From assembly GCA_023444095.1 (NCBI GenBank), contig JAEZRP010000016.1, positions 1 through 64,000 of the forward strand: 64,000 nt of DNA, read 5' to 3'. The position numbers and the translations under genes are program-made. Below the pieces are notes generated by a model, which was not told the origin of the DNA, ran no database searches, and saw nothing but the letters and a program-made list of their open reading frames with translations. This DNA is from Bacillota bacterium. Lineage in GTDB: Bacteria; Bacillota; Clostridia; Christensenellales; Aristaeellaceae. Positions 9,436 through 19,053 of this stretch are shown in pieces (within the stretch, counting starts at the first letter, position 1; each line of letters begins with the position of its first letter).

Positions 9436-10389
9436 ATGCTACAATACACGATCAAGCGGCTCCTCCAATCCATCTTTACGGTGCTGCTCGTGGTGTCCAT
9501 CGTGTTCCTCCTGCTTCGTCTGATGCCCACCGATTATTATTTTACGGAGGACGAGCTGATCAAGCTCACGGACGAACAGAAGCACGACAGACTCCAGGCG
9601 GCGGGGCTGCTGGACGATCCGTTCACGCAGCTGTTCCGCTTCTACAAGCAGCTGTTTACGCAATTTGACCTGGGCACCAGCCGCCGCATTCAGACCAATA
9701 AGCCGGTGGTGGATTTGATCCAGGACAAGTTCACCGTCTCAATGCGCCTTGGTCTCACCGCGCTTTCCATTTCCCTCTTCCTCGGCGTCGTGATGGGCGT
9801 TTTGCAGGCGCGCTTCAAGGACGGCATATTCGACCACATCGGAACGGCGTACACCGTGTTTGTCAACGCCGTCCCATATCTCGTCTCATACTCATTGATA
9901 TTGGCGTTTGGCGCCCGAATATTAGGGCTGCCATCGATGTATTCCGTCCGAAAACCGGACGAGACATCCATTTTGCCGATCGCGTGCCTGGCGTTGGGCT
10001 CCGTTGCGGGCTACATGCTTTGGACGCGCCGCTACATGGTGGATGAGTTGAACAAGGACTACATCCGCCTCGCGAAGCTCAAGGGCCTCTCCACGCGCAG
10101 CGTCATGTTCAAGCACGTTCTGCGGAATGCGTTCGTGCCGCTCGCGCAGTACCTGCCCTACTCGATTCTCCTGACGGTCGGGGGCTCCCTCCTCGTGGAG
10201 CGGTTCTTCTCCGTTCCGGGCATGGGCCCGCTCCTCACGGACGCCATCTCGCGCTATGACACGAACGTCGTGCAGGGCGTCGTCATGCTGTACGCCTCTC
10301 TGGGCATCGTCGGCGTGTTCCTCGGCGACGTTTTGATGACCCTCATCGATCCCCGGATCCGATTGATAGACAAGGGGGCGACGCGCTGA
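9436..10389 (+). CDS. ABC importer permease, OppB/DppB type (importer 1)
   Basis: This 317-residue inner-membrane protein has an N-terminal helix (SIFTVLLVVSIVFLLLRLM), a long outer loop, then a five-helix core. The EAA loop that contacts the ATPase is visible in the segment IRLAKLKGLSTRSVMFKHVLRNA. The end (LMTLIDPRIRL) is typical of the family. It pairs with the next permease to form the channel. Its stop overlaps the next start by one base (TGATG), so the two are co-translated. Confidence 0.9.
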   Translation: MLQYTIKRLLQSIFTVLLVVSIVFLLLRLMPTDYYFTEDELIKLTDEQKHDRLQAAGLLDDPFTQLFRFYKQLFTQFDLGTSRRIQTNKPVVDLIQDKFTVSMRLGLTALSISLFLGVVMGVLQARFKDGIFDHIGTAYTVFVNAVPYLVSYSLILAFGARILGLPSMYSVRKPDETSILPIACLALGSVAGYMLWTRRYMVDELNKDYIRLAKLKGLSTRSVMFKHVLRNAFVPLAQYLPYSILLTVGGSLLVERFFSVPGMGPLLTDAISRYDTNVVQGVVMLYASLGIVGVFLGDVLMTLIDPRIRLIDKGATR

Positions 10390-11408
10390 TGGACGAGCGG
10401 AAAACAGTGGATTTAACGGTCGATCAGAAGGCGATCGATACCGATACGGCGAAAAAATTCGAGCGCGACCGTCTCTATGTCAAGGCGCGCGCGCGGATGC
10501 CCGAACGGCAGCTGTTTGAGTACGCGGAATACCGCGTGCAGGATGCCGAGCGGATCGGCTATTCCGAATATTCCTATTGGAAGAGCGTATGGCGCAACTT
10601 CCTCAAAAAGAGGTCTGCGGTGATCATGCTCGTGGTCTTCGCGCTCCTGTTCATCTTTACCTTCGTCGCGGCTGCCATCAGCAGGTTCGACGTCAACAGT
10701 TTGCGCATCGACGACGCGCTGATGTTCACCTCGCCCAACTCCACCTACTGGTTCGGCACCGACAACTTGGGCCGCGACTACTGGACGCAGGTGTGGCACG
10801 CCACGAGAACCTCCATTATCCTGGCCGTTTCCGTCTCCATGGGCCAGATCTCCCTCGGCGTTCTGATCGGCCTTCTGTGGGGTTATGTCCGGCGGCTCGA
10901 CCGCTCCATTACGGAGCTTTACAACCTGATTGACAACATCCCCACGATCATTTATCTGACGCTGATCGCGCTGATGGTCGGAAAGAGCTACTTGATCATG
11001 GGTACGGCGATCATCCTCTTCGGCTGGCTTTCGACGGCGCGCAATGTCAGAAACCTCGTCTTCATCTACCGCGACCGCGAGTATAACCTCGCTTCGCGCT
11101 GCCTGGGCACGAGCCTGTGGCGCATTCTTACCAAGAACATTCTCCCCTACCTCGTGAGCGTCATTATCCTGCGGCTGGCATTGGCCATCCCCGGCACCAT
11201 CGCCTACGAAACGACGCTCGCGTACCTCGGGCTCATGGATATTTCCACGCCGTCTCTCGGCATTCTGCTTCGGAACGCGCGCAGTTACTTCCTCGATTTC
11301 CCCTACCTGCTGATCTTCCCCGCCGCCATCGTGTCCATCATCACGATCACCTTCTATCTGGTGGGCAACGCGTTCTCCGACGCCTGCGACCCGCGCAACC
11401 ACGTTTGA
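10389..11408 (+). CDS. ABC importer permease, OppC/DppC type (importer 1)
   Basis: This 339-residue membrane protein has a long cytoplasmic N-terminus (about 75 residues, charged), one membrane helix, the OppC signature F-G-T-D-N-L-G-R-D near residue 118, and a five-helix core with its EAA loop (ASRCLGTSLWRILTKNILP). It ends NAFSDACDPRNHV, a variant of the usual GDGLRDALDP. It lies 16 bases before the fused ATPase gene. Confidence 0.9.
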   Translation: MDERKTVDLTVDQKAIDTDTAKKFERDRLYVKARARMPERQLFEYAEYRVQDAERIGYSEYSYWKSVWRNFLKKRSAVIMLVVFALLFIFTFVAAAISRFDVNSLRIDDALMFTSPNSTYWFGTDNLGRDYWTQVWHATRTSIILAVSVSMGQISLGVLIGLLWGYVRRLDRSITELYNLIDNIPTIIYLTLIALMVGKSYLIMGTAIILFGWLSTARNVRNLVFIYRDREYNLASRCLGTSLWRILTKNILPYLVSVIILRLALAIPGTIAYETTLAYLGLMDISTPSLGILLRNARSYFLDFPYLLIFPAAIVSIITITFYLVGNAFSDACDPRNHV

Positions 11409-11424
11409 TGGGAGGAATCTTGAA

Positions 11425-13500
11425 ATGAGCGAAATGATGAAAAGGCACGAGAACGCCGAGCAGCTTTACTTCGACGCGCGCGCCAAAAAAATACTCTCGA
11501 GCGAACCCATCCTGTCCGCCAAGGACGTGGAGGTCGAGTTCACACTGCGCGGTCAGCGGCTGCAGGCCATCCGCAGCGCTTCGCTGGACCTCTACGAAGG
11601 TGAAACGCTCGCCATCGTCGGCGAGTCCGGAAGCGGCAAATCCGTGTTTACAAAGTGCTTCCTCGGCATGCTCGACAAGAACGGCGCCGTCACCGGCGGC
11701 TCCATCCTGTACGACGGCCGCGACCTTGCAAAGTTCACCACCGAGCGCGAGTGGCGCACCATCCGTGGCAGAAAGATCGCCATGGTGACGCAGGACCCGA
11801 TGACAAGCCTCAACCCTCTCAAGCGCATCGGCGTGCAGATTCGGGAAGCCATTGAACTTCACCAGAAGCTGCGCGGCGCGGAGGCCAAGCGCGAGGCCAT
11901 CCGTATGCTGGAGCTGGTCGGCATTCCCGACGCCGAGCGCCGCTACGGGCAGTATCCGCACGAGTTCTCCGGCGGCATGCGTCAGCGCGTGGTCATCGCC
12001 ATCGCCGTGGCGTGCAAGCCGCAGATTCTCATCTGCGACGAGCCGACTACCGCGCTCGACGTCACCATTCAGGCCCAGATTCTGGACCTGATCCGCAAGC
12101 TCCAAAAGGACCAGGGCATGACCATCATCTACATCACCCACGACTTGGGCGTCGTCGCGAACGTCGCCGACCGCGTGGCCGTGATGTATGCCGGGCAGAT
12201 CGTCGAAATCGGCATGTCCAACGAGATCTTCTTCGATGCGTGGCATCCCTACAGCTGGGCGCTCTTGAGCGCACTTCCCCAGCTGGGCGTCAAGGGCGAA
12301 AAGCTACCCGCCATCGACGGCACGCCTCCGAACCTCTTCAAAAAGGTGGTGGGCGATTCCTTCGCGCCGCGAAACCGCAAGGCGCTCAACATCGACTTCC
12401 TTGAGGAGCCGCCGATGTTCGACGTGACTGCAACTCATCAGGCAAAATCGTGGATGCTGGATGACCGCGCGCCCAAGGCGGAGCGGCCCGACTCCATCCG
12501 CAAGCTGAGCATGCAGGTCATGGGAACGGACGAAGGCGCGCTTCCCACGCCCCGCCCGCACGCGAACTCCGAACGGGAGACCCTCGTCGAAGTCAAGAAC
12601 ATGCAGGTGACCTTCGGAAGTGGTCGGAAGAAGTTCGTGGCCGTCGACGACGTCAGCTTCAACATCTACCGCGGCGAAACCTTCTCGCTGGTCGGCGAGT
12701 CGGGCTCCGGCAAGACGACCATCGGCCGCGCCATCGTGCGGATCAACCCGGTCACCAGCGGAGAGGTGCTCTTCAAGGGACGCACGATCAGCGGAAAGAT
12801 CCCCAAGGAGCTCGACCTCGAGGTCATTCGCAGCATGCAGATGATCTTCCAGGACCCCATGGCGTCGCTGAACGAGCGCGCCAAGGTGGACTATATCGTC
12901 TCAGAGGGCTTACTCAACCACCGGCTGTACAAGGACAATGCGGACCGAGAGGCGAAGGTTCAGAAGGCGCTCGAGGAGGTCGGCCTGCTGCCGGAGTTCT
13001 CCAGCCGATTTCCGCACGAATTCTCGGGCGGACAGCGCCAGCGCATCGGCATTGCGCGCTCGCTCATCATGGAGCCGGAGTTCATTGTGGCCGACGAGCC
13101 GATCTCGGCGCTCGACGTGTCCATCCGCGCGCAGGTCTTGAACCTCTTAAACGAGCTGAAAAAGAAGCGCGGCCTCACGTACCTCTTTATCGCGCACGAT
13201 CTGTCCGTGGTGCGGTTCATCTCCGACCGCATCGCCGTTATCCACCTGGGCCGCATCGTCGAACTGGCGGATTCGGAGGAGCTGTTCCGCCACCCGCTGC
13301 ATCCCTACACCAAGGCACTGCTTTCCGCCGTGCCCAACCCGAACCCTTATCTGGAGCGCACGAAGAAGCTTTTGGTGTACGATCCCACCGTGCATGACTA
13401 CTCGAAGGACGGCCCAAAGTGGAGCGAAATCGCGCCGGGTCACTTCGTCTATGGCAACGAGCGCGAGATGGACGGCTACCGAAGGGAAATGAGGCAGTAA
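11425..13500 (+). CDS. Fused double ATPase of importer 1 (OppD-OppF fusion)
   Basis: This 691-residue protein carries both ATP-binding subunits of the importer in one chain. The first unit has a Walker A at 66 (GESGSGKS), signature at 181 (FSGGMRQR) and Walker B ending DEP at 205-207. The second has a Walker A at 424 (GESGSGKT), signature at 533 (FSGGQRQR) and Walker B near 556. Each unit is followed by the family's C-terminal region (HPYSW at 274; HPYTKAL in the second half). In many OppD/DppD proteins this region binds a [4Fe-4S] cluster through four Cys. Here the equivalent block reads G310-DSFAPRN and HQAKSW, so all four Cys are absent; the second half also lacks them. The start has a GGGAGG site. 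A strong terminator follows. Confidence 0.9.
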   Translation: MSEMMKRHENAEQLYFDARAKKILSSEPILSAKDVEVEFTLRGQRLQAIRSASLDLYEGETLAIVGESGSGKSVFTKCFLGMLDKNGAVTGGSILYDGRDLAKFTTEREWRTIRGRKIAMVTQDPMTSLNPLKRIGVQIREAIELHQKLRGAEAKREAIRMLELVGIPDAERRYGQYPHEFSGGMRQRVVIAIAVACKPQILICDEPTTALDVTIQAQILDLIRKLQKDQGMTIIYITHDLGVVANVADRVAVMYAGQIVEIGMSNEIFFDAWHPYSWALLSALPQLGVKGEKLPAIDGTPPNLFKKVVGDSFAPRNRKALNIDFLEEPPMFDVTATHQAKSWMLDDRAPKAERPDSIRKLSMQVMGTDEGALPTPRPHANSERETLVEVKNMQVTFGSGRKKFVAVDDVSFNIYRGETFSLVGESGSGKTTIGRAIVRINPVTSGEVLFKGRTISGKIPKELDLEVIRSMQMIFQDPMASLNERAKVDYIVSEGLLNHRLYKDNADREAKVQKALEEVGLLPEFSSRFPHEFSGGQRQRIGIARSLIMEPEFIVADEPISALDVSIRAQVLNLLNELKKKRGLTYLFIAHDLSVVRFISDRIAVIHLGRIVELADSEELFRHPLHPYTKALLSAVPNPNPYLERTKKLLVYDPTVHDYSKDGPKWSEIAPGHFVYGNEREMDGYRREMRQ

Positions 13501-13523
13501 CCTCGGCCAAACGAAACAGGCAG

Positions 13524-13551
13524 ACCGCGGACCTTCGGGTCCGCGGTTTTA
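13524..13551 (+). terminator. Terminator of importer operon 1
   Basis: A perfect 10-base stem (13524-13533 with 13538-13547) with a TTCG tetraloop runs into TTTT, 24 bases after the stop of the fused ATPase gene. Confidence 0.9.
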
Positions 13552-13622
13552 TCATGCGCAGAGAAATCTGGGCGGTCGCGGTCGAAACATCAAATCCATG
13601 TCAGGATTTTACACGACATATT

Positions 13623-13815
13623 TACATGCGACAGATTATACATGCGTTTCGCTTTCTTTGAGATATGCGGAATCTGATCAGAAATGCAGAAAAAATCGAG
13701 CGAATACGGCCTGTTTACGGCGGAGCAATGCTTCGAGATGCCCATGAGAACAGGACATAAACACATGCATGTATTACATAGAGACATGTACACTTTTTCA
13801 GAAAGGCAATACAAT
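13623..13815 (+). promoter_or_regulatory. Promoter region of importer operon 2 with repeated ACATG elements
   Basis: TGTACA (13787-13792) and TACAAT (13810-13815) are 17 bases apart and make a plausible promoter. Upstream, TACATGCG occurs twice 16 bases apart (13623-13630, 13639-13646), a self-palindromic ACATGCATGT lies at 13763-13772 and ACATGTAC overlaps the -35 box (13785-13792). Repeated half-sites at helical spacing suit an AraC-type activator, and such a gene ends this operon. This fills the 357-base gap together with the preceding terminator. Confidence 0.5.
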
Positions 13816-13857
13816 TTCCTTGAACGCATTGGTTCGATTTGAAAGGAGGACTCAATC

Positions 13858-15771
13858 ATGTTGAAACGATGGGCCAGCTCTCTTGTGATCGCGATGCTGG
13901 TTGCGGCGACCTTGAGCGGCATGAGCGCCCTCGCGGAGGTGGCGACGGGACTTCACGAGGCGCCGATGCTCGCCGCGATGGTGGAGGCCGGGAAACTTCC
14001 GTCGGTCGAGGAACGGATGCCGACCGCCTCAGACATCCTGGTGGTCGAGGTCCAGGATGAGATCGGCCAGTACGGCGGCACCTACAACGATGTCTGGCAG
14101 GGCGTGGACGATAAGTGGGCCCCCGGCAAGATGACGGAGGAGCCACTGTTCCGCTTCAAGCAGGATGGCTCGGGCGTCGAGCCGAATGTTGCCAAGGGCT
14201 ACGACGTGTCGGAAGACGCGCGCGTCTACACCATCTATCTGCGCGAAGGCATGCGCTGGTCAGACGGCATGCCCTTCACCGCAGACGACGTCCTCTTCTA
14301 CTGGGAGCACATGCTCAAGATGGAGACCTTTGGAAAGCAGGTTTACGACTGTTACTACTCCACCGATCCGGCGACGGGCGAGAAAGCGCTGTGCGAGTTC
14401 GAGAAGGTCGACGATTACACCTTCCGGATCACCCACATGTACCCCAACGCCCTGTTCCTTGAGCGCGTCGCCATCGACAACAAGTGGCTTTTCGCGCCCA
14501 AGCACTATCAGGAGACAATCCTCGCGGAGTTCATCGGCGAGGAGGCCGCGCAGAAGAAGGCCGAGGAACTCGGCTTCAACGACATCAGCGGCATGGGCAA
14601 GTGGACGGGCTACTACTACTGGGTATGGCCCCAGATCCCGACCCTGCGCGCGTGGGTGGCCTCCACCGATCCCAACTCCGACCAGTTCGTCATGACGCGC
14701 AACCCCTATTACTTCAAGACCGACGCGGAAGGCAACCAGCTGCCCTACATCGACCAGCTCGTCTTTACCCGCATTCAGGATGACAGCCACAGGGAGCTCA
14801 TGACACTGGCGGGCGAGTTATCCCTCACCATGTTCGACATCAGCAAGTACACCATGCTCAAGGAGAACGAGGACAAGGGCGGCTACCACATCTTCATGTA
14901 CAGCAACACCGAGTGGGCCTCCCAGGCGCTCCAGCTCAATCAGACCGTGACGGACGAAAACCTGCGGGCGCTCTTCCAGGACATCCGCTTCCGCGAGGCG
15001 CTATCCGTGGCGGCCAACCGCGAGGACATCTGCGAGATCGTATACGACGGACTCGTGGTGCCACAGCAGAGCAGCATTCCCGAGGGCCTCGTCAATTACC
15101 AGGAGGGCTGGGCGGACGTGTGGATCGAGTATGACCCCGACCGCGCGAACGCACTTCTGGACGAGATCGGACTTCCCTACGACGCGAAAGGCGAATTTCG
15201 CACATTCGCGGATGGAACTGAACTCACGCTGACCATTCAATTCGTCGCGGATTCCAACAAGGAAAAGACGGCGGAGCTCCTGGCCCGCGACTATGAGGCG
15301 GTCGGCATCCGCACCAACATCAAGCTCGTCGACGACGCGCTGTTCCAGGAAATGAAGTACAACAACGAACTCGTCTCGACGCTCGAGACCATCGGCAGCG
15401 TGAGCATCAGCTACCGCCCCGACACGGTTCTGCCGCTGCGCGTGCTGACGCCCTGGTACGGCTGGTACGGCCTCTACAACGCGACGAACGGCGCAGAGGG
15501 CGTGAAGCCTGAGGGCGACGTGGCGCTCCTGCTCGAGGACTGGAGCATGCTGACCGCTTCCACCACCGCCGAGGAGATCAACGGGTGGGTTGAGGAAATC
15601 GTGAAGCTCCACATGAAGAATAACTGGGTCATCGGCTACACGAGCCCGTCCCCCGTCGTGGTGGTCGTGAATAACGCACTCAAGAACGTGCCCGAGTTCG
15701 TCATCGACTGCGACGAGTTCCGCAACCTTGGCCACGCCCGTCCGTTCCAGTTCTTCTTCGACAACGAATGA
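13858..15771 (+). CDS. Extracellular solute-binding protein, family 5 (ABC importer 2)
   Basis: This 637-residue binding protein is of the large subtype seen in bacterial glycan and peptide importers. The signal peptide ends near residue 26 (SALA before E) and has no lipobox. The family core is visible: YGGTYNDVW, F-K-Q-D-G-S-G-V-E-P, the canonical L-R-E-G-M-R-W-S-D-G-M-P-F-T-A-D-D-V block near residue 130, and a later LIVFxxIRFREALSVAANR-like motif. AAAGGAGG at 13842-13849 sets the start. It heads an operon with two permeases, two ATPases, a HAD-like protein and an AraC regulator, a setting common for oligosaccharide uptake; the exact ligand cannot be read from sequence. Confidence 0.88.
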   Translation: MLKRWASSLVIAMLVAATLSGMSALAEVATGLHEAPMLAAMVEAGKLPSVEERMPTASDILVVEVQDEIGQYGGTYNDVWQGVDDKWAPGKMTEEPLFRFKQDGSGVEPNVAKGYDVSEDARVYTIYLREGMRWSDGMPFTADDVLFYWEHMLKMETFGKQVYDCYYSTDPATGEKALCEFEKVDDYTFRITHMYPNALFLERVAIDNKWLFAPKHYQETILAEFIGEEAAQKKAEELGFNDISGMGKWTGYYYWVWPQIPTLRAWVASTDPNSDQFVMTRNPYYFKTDAEGNQLPYIDQLVFTRIQDDSHRELMTLAGELSLTMFDISKYTMLKENEDKGGYHIFMYSNTEWASQALQLNQTVTDENLRALFQDIRFREALSVAANREDICEIVYDGLVVPQQSSIPEGLVNYQEGWADVWIEYDPDRANALLDEIGLPYDAKGEFRTFADGTELTLTIQFVADSNKEKTAELLARDYEAVGIRTNIKLVDDALFQEMKYNNELVSTLETIGSVSISYRPDTVLPLRVLTPWYGWYGLYNATNGAEGVKPEGDVALLLEDWSMLTASTTAEEINGWVEEIVKLHMKNNWVIGYTSPSPVVVVVNNALKNVPEFVIDCDEFRNLGHARPFQFFFDNE

Positions 15772-15805
15772 TCCGTCGGTTCGCGCGATGCGGCGAACCC
15801 GGGAA

Positions 15806-15834
15806 GGGGGCGGGCATGACCCCGCCCCCATTTT
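15806..15834 (+). terminator. Stem-loop between binding-protein and permease genes, operon 2
   Basis: A perfect 9-base GC stem (15806-15814 with 15821-15829) is followed by ATTTTC. As in the other two importer operons it separates binding-protein and permease genes and is probably a partial terminator. Confidence 0.7.
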
Positions 15835-15855
15835 CAAAGGAAGGGAGGGCTGCGC

Positions 15856-16857
15856 TTGTTGCGGTATGTCGGCAGGCGAATTCTCATCATGATCCCGACG
15901 GTGATCGTCATTTCCATGGTCGTGTTCTTCATCATCCAGCTGCCGCCGGGGGATTTCATGAGCAGCTACATCGCCAGCATGGAGGCGAGCAACGAGGTGT
16001 TCGACATGAACACCATCGCCCGCATGCGCGAGTCCTATGGGCTGGACAAGCCGTGGTACGTTCAGTATCTGAAGTGGATGTACGGCATCCTGACCCGCGG
16101 GGACTTCGGCTATTCATTCTCATACAACAAGCCCGTGATGGACATCCTGGGCCAGCGCATGGCGACGACACTGTCCATCTCGCTGATCACAATGGCCTTC
16201 ACTTATTTCGTGTCGATTCCGGCGGGCATCTACAGCGCCGTCAAGCAATACTCCTTCGGGGATTATCTGATCACCTTCCTCGGCTTTCTGGGAATGGCGA
16301 CCCCAAACTTCCTGTTCGCGATCATCCTCATGGTCGTCTCCTTCTACTGGTTCGGGAACCCCATGCTGGGGCTCATGTCCAATCAGTTTGTGAGCGCGCC
16401 CATGACGTGGGCGAAGCTTCTGGACATCATGAAGCATATGGTCATTCCGGTTATCGTCATCGGAACGGCCAACACCTGCGGGCTGATCCGCGTGATGCGC
16501 GGTCAGCTTCTGGACGAGCTCAACCGCCCGTACGTTCTGACGGCCCGCGCCAAGGGGCTGAGCGAAAAAAGAATTCTGTATAAATACTGCGTGCGCGCCT
16601 CGCTCAACCCGATTGCAAGCTCCATCGGCTGGTCCCTGACCGCGATCTTCACCGGCTCGACGATCTCCGCGATTGTGATGAACCTGCCGACGCAGGGCCC
16701 GGTCCTCTACAAGGCGCTCCTCAACCAGGACATGTATCTTGCGGGAAGCTGGCTGTTCCTGATGGCGATCATGACGGTCGTCGGCACGCTTCTTTCGGAT
16801 ATCCTGCTGGCGTGGCTCGATCCGCGCGTCCGCATGGCGGGCCGGGAGGTGAAATGA
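15856..16857 (+). CDS. ABC importer permease, OppB/DppB type (importer 2)
   Basis: This 333-residue membrane protein starts with TTG at 15856, fixed by AAGGGAGGG at 15841-15849. It has a first membrane helix (ILIMIPTVIVISMVVFFII), a family-typical outer loop with Y-G-L-D-K-P-W-Y-V-Q-Y, and the EAA loop in the segment NRPYVLTARAKGLSEKRILY. It ends ILLAWLDPRVRM. The stop overlaps the start codons of the next permease gene. Confidence 0.9.
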   Translation: MLRYVGRRILIMIPTVIVISMVVFFIIQLPPGDFMSSYIASMEASNEVFDMNTIARMRESYGLDKPWYVQYLKWMYGILTRGDFGYSFSYNKPVMDILGQRMATTLSISLITMAFTYFVSIPAGIYSAVKQYSFGDYLITFLGFLGMATPNFLFAIILMVVSFYWFGNPMLGLMSNQFVSAPMTWAKLLDIMKHMVIPVIVIGTANTCGLIRVMRGQLLDELNRPYVLTARAKGLSEKRILYKYCVRASLNPIASSIGWSLTAIFTGSTISAIVMNLPTQGPVLYKALLNQDMYLAGSWLFLMAIMTVVGTLLSDILLAWLDPRVRMAGREVK

Positions 16858-18008
16858 TGGCAAAGCAGAACGGTGCGCCGCGCGTTTTCCGCTGGTTCGG
16901 GCTCGCGCGTCCCAAGGACGAAAGTCCCGACGCTTACTACGCGGCGTCGCAATGGCACCTGATGTGGCGCAAGCTCAAAAAGCACAAGCTCGCGCAGATC
17001 AGCATCGCCATCCTCGGCATTCTGTACATACAGGCCCTCCTCGGGCAGTTCATCGCGCCGCAGGGGTTGACCTCCTATTCCAGCAAATACAAGGATTGCC
17101 CGCCCACGCGCGTCCACCTGTTCGACACGGACGGCCGTTTCATCGGACCGTTCGTTTACGGCGTGACCAGCGAGCGCGATCCGGAGACCTTGCGGAAGAT
17201 CTTCGTGGAGGACACGGACGCCATCTATCCCATCCGCCTGTTCGCGGAAGGCGAAAGCTACCGCTTCCTCGGCCTTTTTGAGACGAACCGCCACCTCTTC
17301 GGCGTGGAAGAGGAAGGCGCGCTGTTCATCTTTGGGACCGACAGCATGGGACGAGACATCTTCTCGCGCATCGTGCTCGGAAGCCGCGTGTCGCTCACCA
17401 TCCCCCTGGCGGGCGTGACGCTGAGCTTCCTTCTGGGCCTTGTCATCGGCAGCATTTCCGGCTACTTCGGCGGATTGACCGACACGATCATTCAGCGCAT
17501 CATTGAGATCATCCGCTCCTTCCCCACCCTGCCCCTCTGGATGGCGCTCTCGGCGGCAATCCCCGCGCGCGTGCCGGTCGTCCAGATGTACCTTATGATT
17601 ACGATCATCCTCTCGATGATCTCGTGGACGGGGCTCGCGCGTGTCGTCAGGTCCAAGTTCATCTCGCTGCGCGAGGAGGACTACGTGATGGCAGCGCGCA
17701 TCGGCGGCGTGGGAGACCGCAAGATCATCACGTCGCACCTGATCCCCAGCTTCATCAGCTACCTCATCGTGGACATGACGCTGGGCATTCCGAGCATGAT
17801 CATTGGCGAGACGTCCATGAGCTTTCTGGGCCTCGGCATCCGCTCCCCCGCGACGAGCTGGGGCGTGCTCCTTCAGGAGGCGCAGGAGATTCAGAACGTC
17901 GCGCTGTATTCGTGGCGGCTGATCCCGCTTGTCTATGTCATCGTCGCGGTGCTGGCGTTCAACTTCCTGGGCGACGGCCTGCGCGACGCCGCCGACCCTT
18001 ACAAGTAA
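16857..18008 (+). CDS. ABC importer permease, OppC/DppC type (importer 2)
   Basis: This 383-residue protein is longer than usual because about 100 extra outer residues lie between helix 1 and the F-G-T-D-S-M-G-R-D signature, a feature of the subtype found in glycan importers. The EAA loop (EEDYVMAARIGGVGDRKII) and the C-terminal G-D-G-L-R-D-A-A-D-P are intact. Two in-frame ATGs occur at 16854 and 16857; GGGAGG at 16844-16849 is better spaced for 16857. Longer in-frame starts are inside the previous gene and lack a binding site. Confidence 0.88.
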   Translation: MAKQNGAPRVFRWFGLARPKDESPDAYYAASQWHLMWRKLKKHKLAQISIAILGILYIQALLGQFIAPQGLTSYSSKYKDCPPTRVHLFDTDGRFIGPFVYGVTSERDPETLRKIFVEDTDAIYPIRLFAEGESYRFLGLFETNRHLFGVEEEGALFIFGTDSMGRDIFSRIVLGSRVSLTIPLAGVTLSFLLGLVIGSISGYFGGLTDTIIQRIIEIIRSFPTLPLWMALSAAIPARVPVVQMYLMITIILSMISWTGLARVVRSKFISLREEDYVMAARIGGVGDRKIITSHLIPSFISYLIVDMTLGIPSMIIGETSMSFLGLGIRSPATSWGVLLQEAQEIQNVALYSWRLIPLVYVIVAVLAFNFLGDGLRDAADPYK

Positions 18009-18021
18009 GCGAGGTGTTCCG

Positions 18022-19053
18022 ATGAACGACATCAAAACGCGGCCGGGGCCGCTGATTCGCGTCGAGGATCTCAAGATCGACATTCACACCGACGACGGGA
18101 TCCTGAACGCGGTGCGCGGCGTGGATCTGAGGATCGCGCCCGGCAGGACTCTGGGACTGGTCGGTGAGTCCGGGTGTGGAAAGAGCCTTACCTGCAAGGC
18201 GATTCTGGGCATCAATGAAAAAAACTGCCGGACGGGCGGCCACATCTGGTATGACGAGGGAGAAGGGGCAGCCGACCTCACGGCCCTGCGCCCGAACGGG
18301 CCCGAAATCAGGAAGATTCGCGGCGCGAAGATATCCATGATCTTTCAGGAACCCATGACCGCGTTTTCCCCGCTCTACACCATCGGCAACCAGATTGCGG
18401 AAATGATCCGGCTGCACGTCGAACCGGACAGGAAGAAGGCGTGGGCGATCACGCTCGAGATGCTCAAAAAGGTGGGAATCGCAAACGCGCAGAAGCGCAT
18501 CCGGCAGTACCCGCACGAGTTTTCGGGTGGCATGCTCCAGCGCGCGATGATCGCCATGGCGCTCTCCTGCGGCCCGTCGCTTTTGATCGCGGACGAACCC
18601 ACGACGGCGCTCGACGTGACCATACAGGCCCAGATTCTGGAGCTCATGCGCTCTCTTCAGAAGGAGTTCGGAATGGCGATCCTCTTTGTTACCCACGACC
18701 TCGGTACGGTTGCCGCCATGTGCGACGAAGTGGCGGTGATGTATCTGGGCGAGGTCGTGGAGCAGGGCGACGCGCGCGCCATCTTCCACGACCCGCGCCA
18801 TCCGTACACGCGGGGGCTCCTCAACTCCATGCCGCGCATGGGTAAGGCCAAGGAGCAGGGCAAGCTCGAATCGATTGAAGGCACGGTGCCCGTCCCGATC
18901 CGCCTGCCGAACCGTTGCGGGTTCTATGAGCGGTGCGACCGTGCGCTCGTCGAAGGCTGCCCCGACCGCCCCGCGCCGCTCCTCGAGGTGGCGCCCGGGC
19001 ACTACGTCAAATGCTATCTGTACGCGGGAGAGGGGGCGGGCGCGCATGCGTGA
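18022..19053 (+). CDS. ABC importer ATPase, OppD/DppD type (importer 2)
   Basis: This 343-residue ATP-binding subunit has its Walker A at residue 48 (GESGCGKS), signature FSGGMLQR, Walker B ending in DEPTTALD, and the oligopeptide-family C-terminal region. Here the four Cys of the predicted [4Fe-4S] site are all present: C299, C305, C313 and C331. The fused ATPase of importer 1 has lost them. The ATG at 18022 has a GAGGTG site; upstream in-frame Met codons lie inside the permease gene. It overlaps the next gene by 8 bases. Confidence 0.9.
   Translation: MNDIKTRPGPLIRVEDLKIDIHTDDGILNAVRGVDLRIAPGRTLGLVGESGCGKSLTCKAILGINEKNCRTGGHIWYDEGEGAADLTALRPNGPEIRKIRGAKISMIFQEPMTAFSPLYTIGNQIAEMIRLHVEPDRKKAWAITLEMLKKVGIANAQKRIRQYPHEFSGGMLQRAMIAMALSCGPSLLIADEPTTALDVTIQAQILELMRSLQKEFGMAILFVTHDLGTVAAMCDEVAVMYLGEVVEQGDARAIFHDPRHPYTRGLLNSMPRMGKAKEQGKLESIEGTVPVPIRLPNRCGFYERCDRALVEGCPDRPAPLLEVAPGHYVKCYLYAGEGAGAHA

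Noticed and set aside
9439..9663. A 74-codon minus-strand frame inside permease OppB of importer 1
   Set aside because: Shadow of a conserved coding frame.
16707..18083. A 458-codon minus-strand open frame across permease OppC of importer 2
   Set aside because: It is antisense to a conserved permease and has no recognisable domain or RBS.
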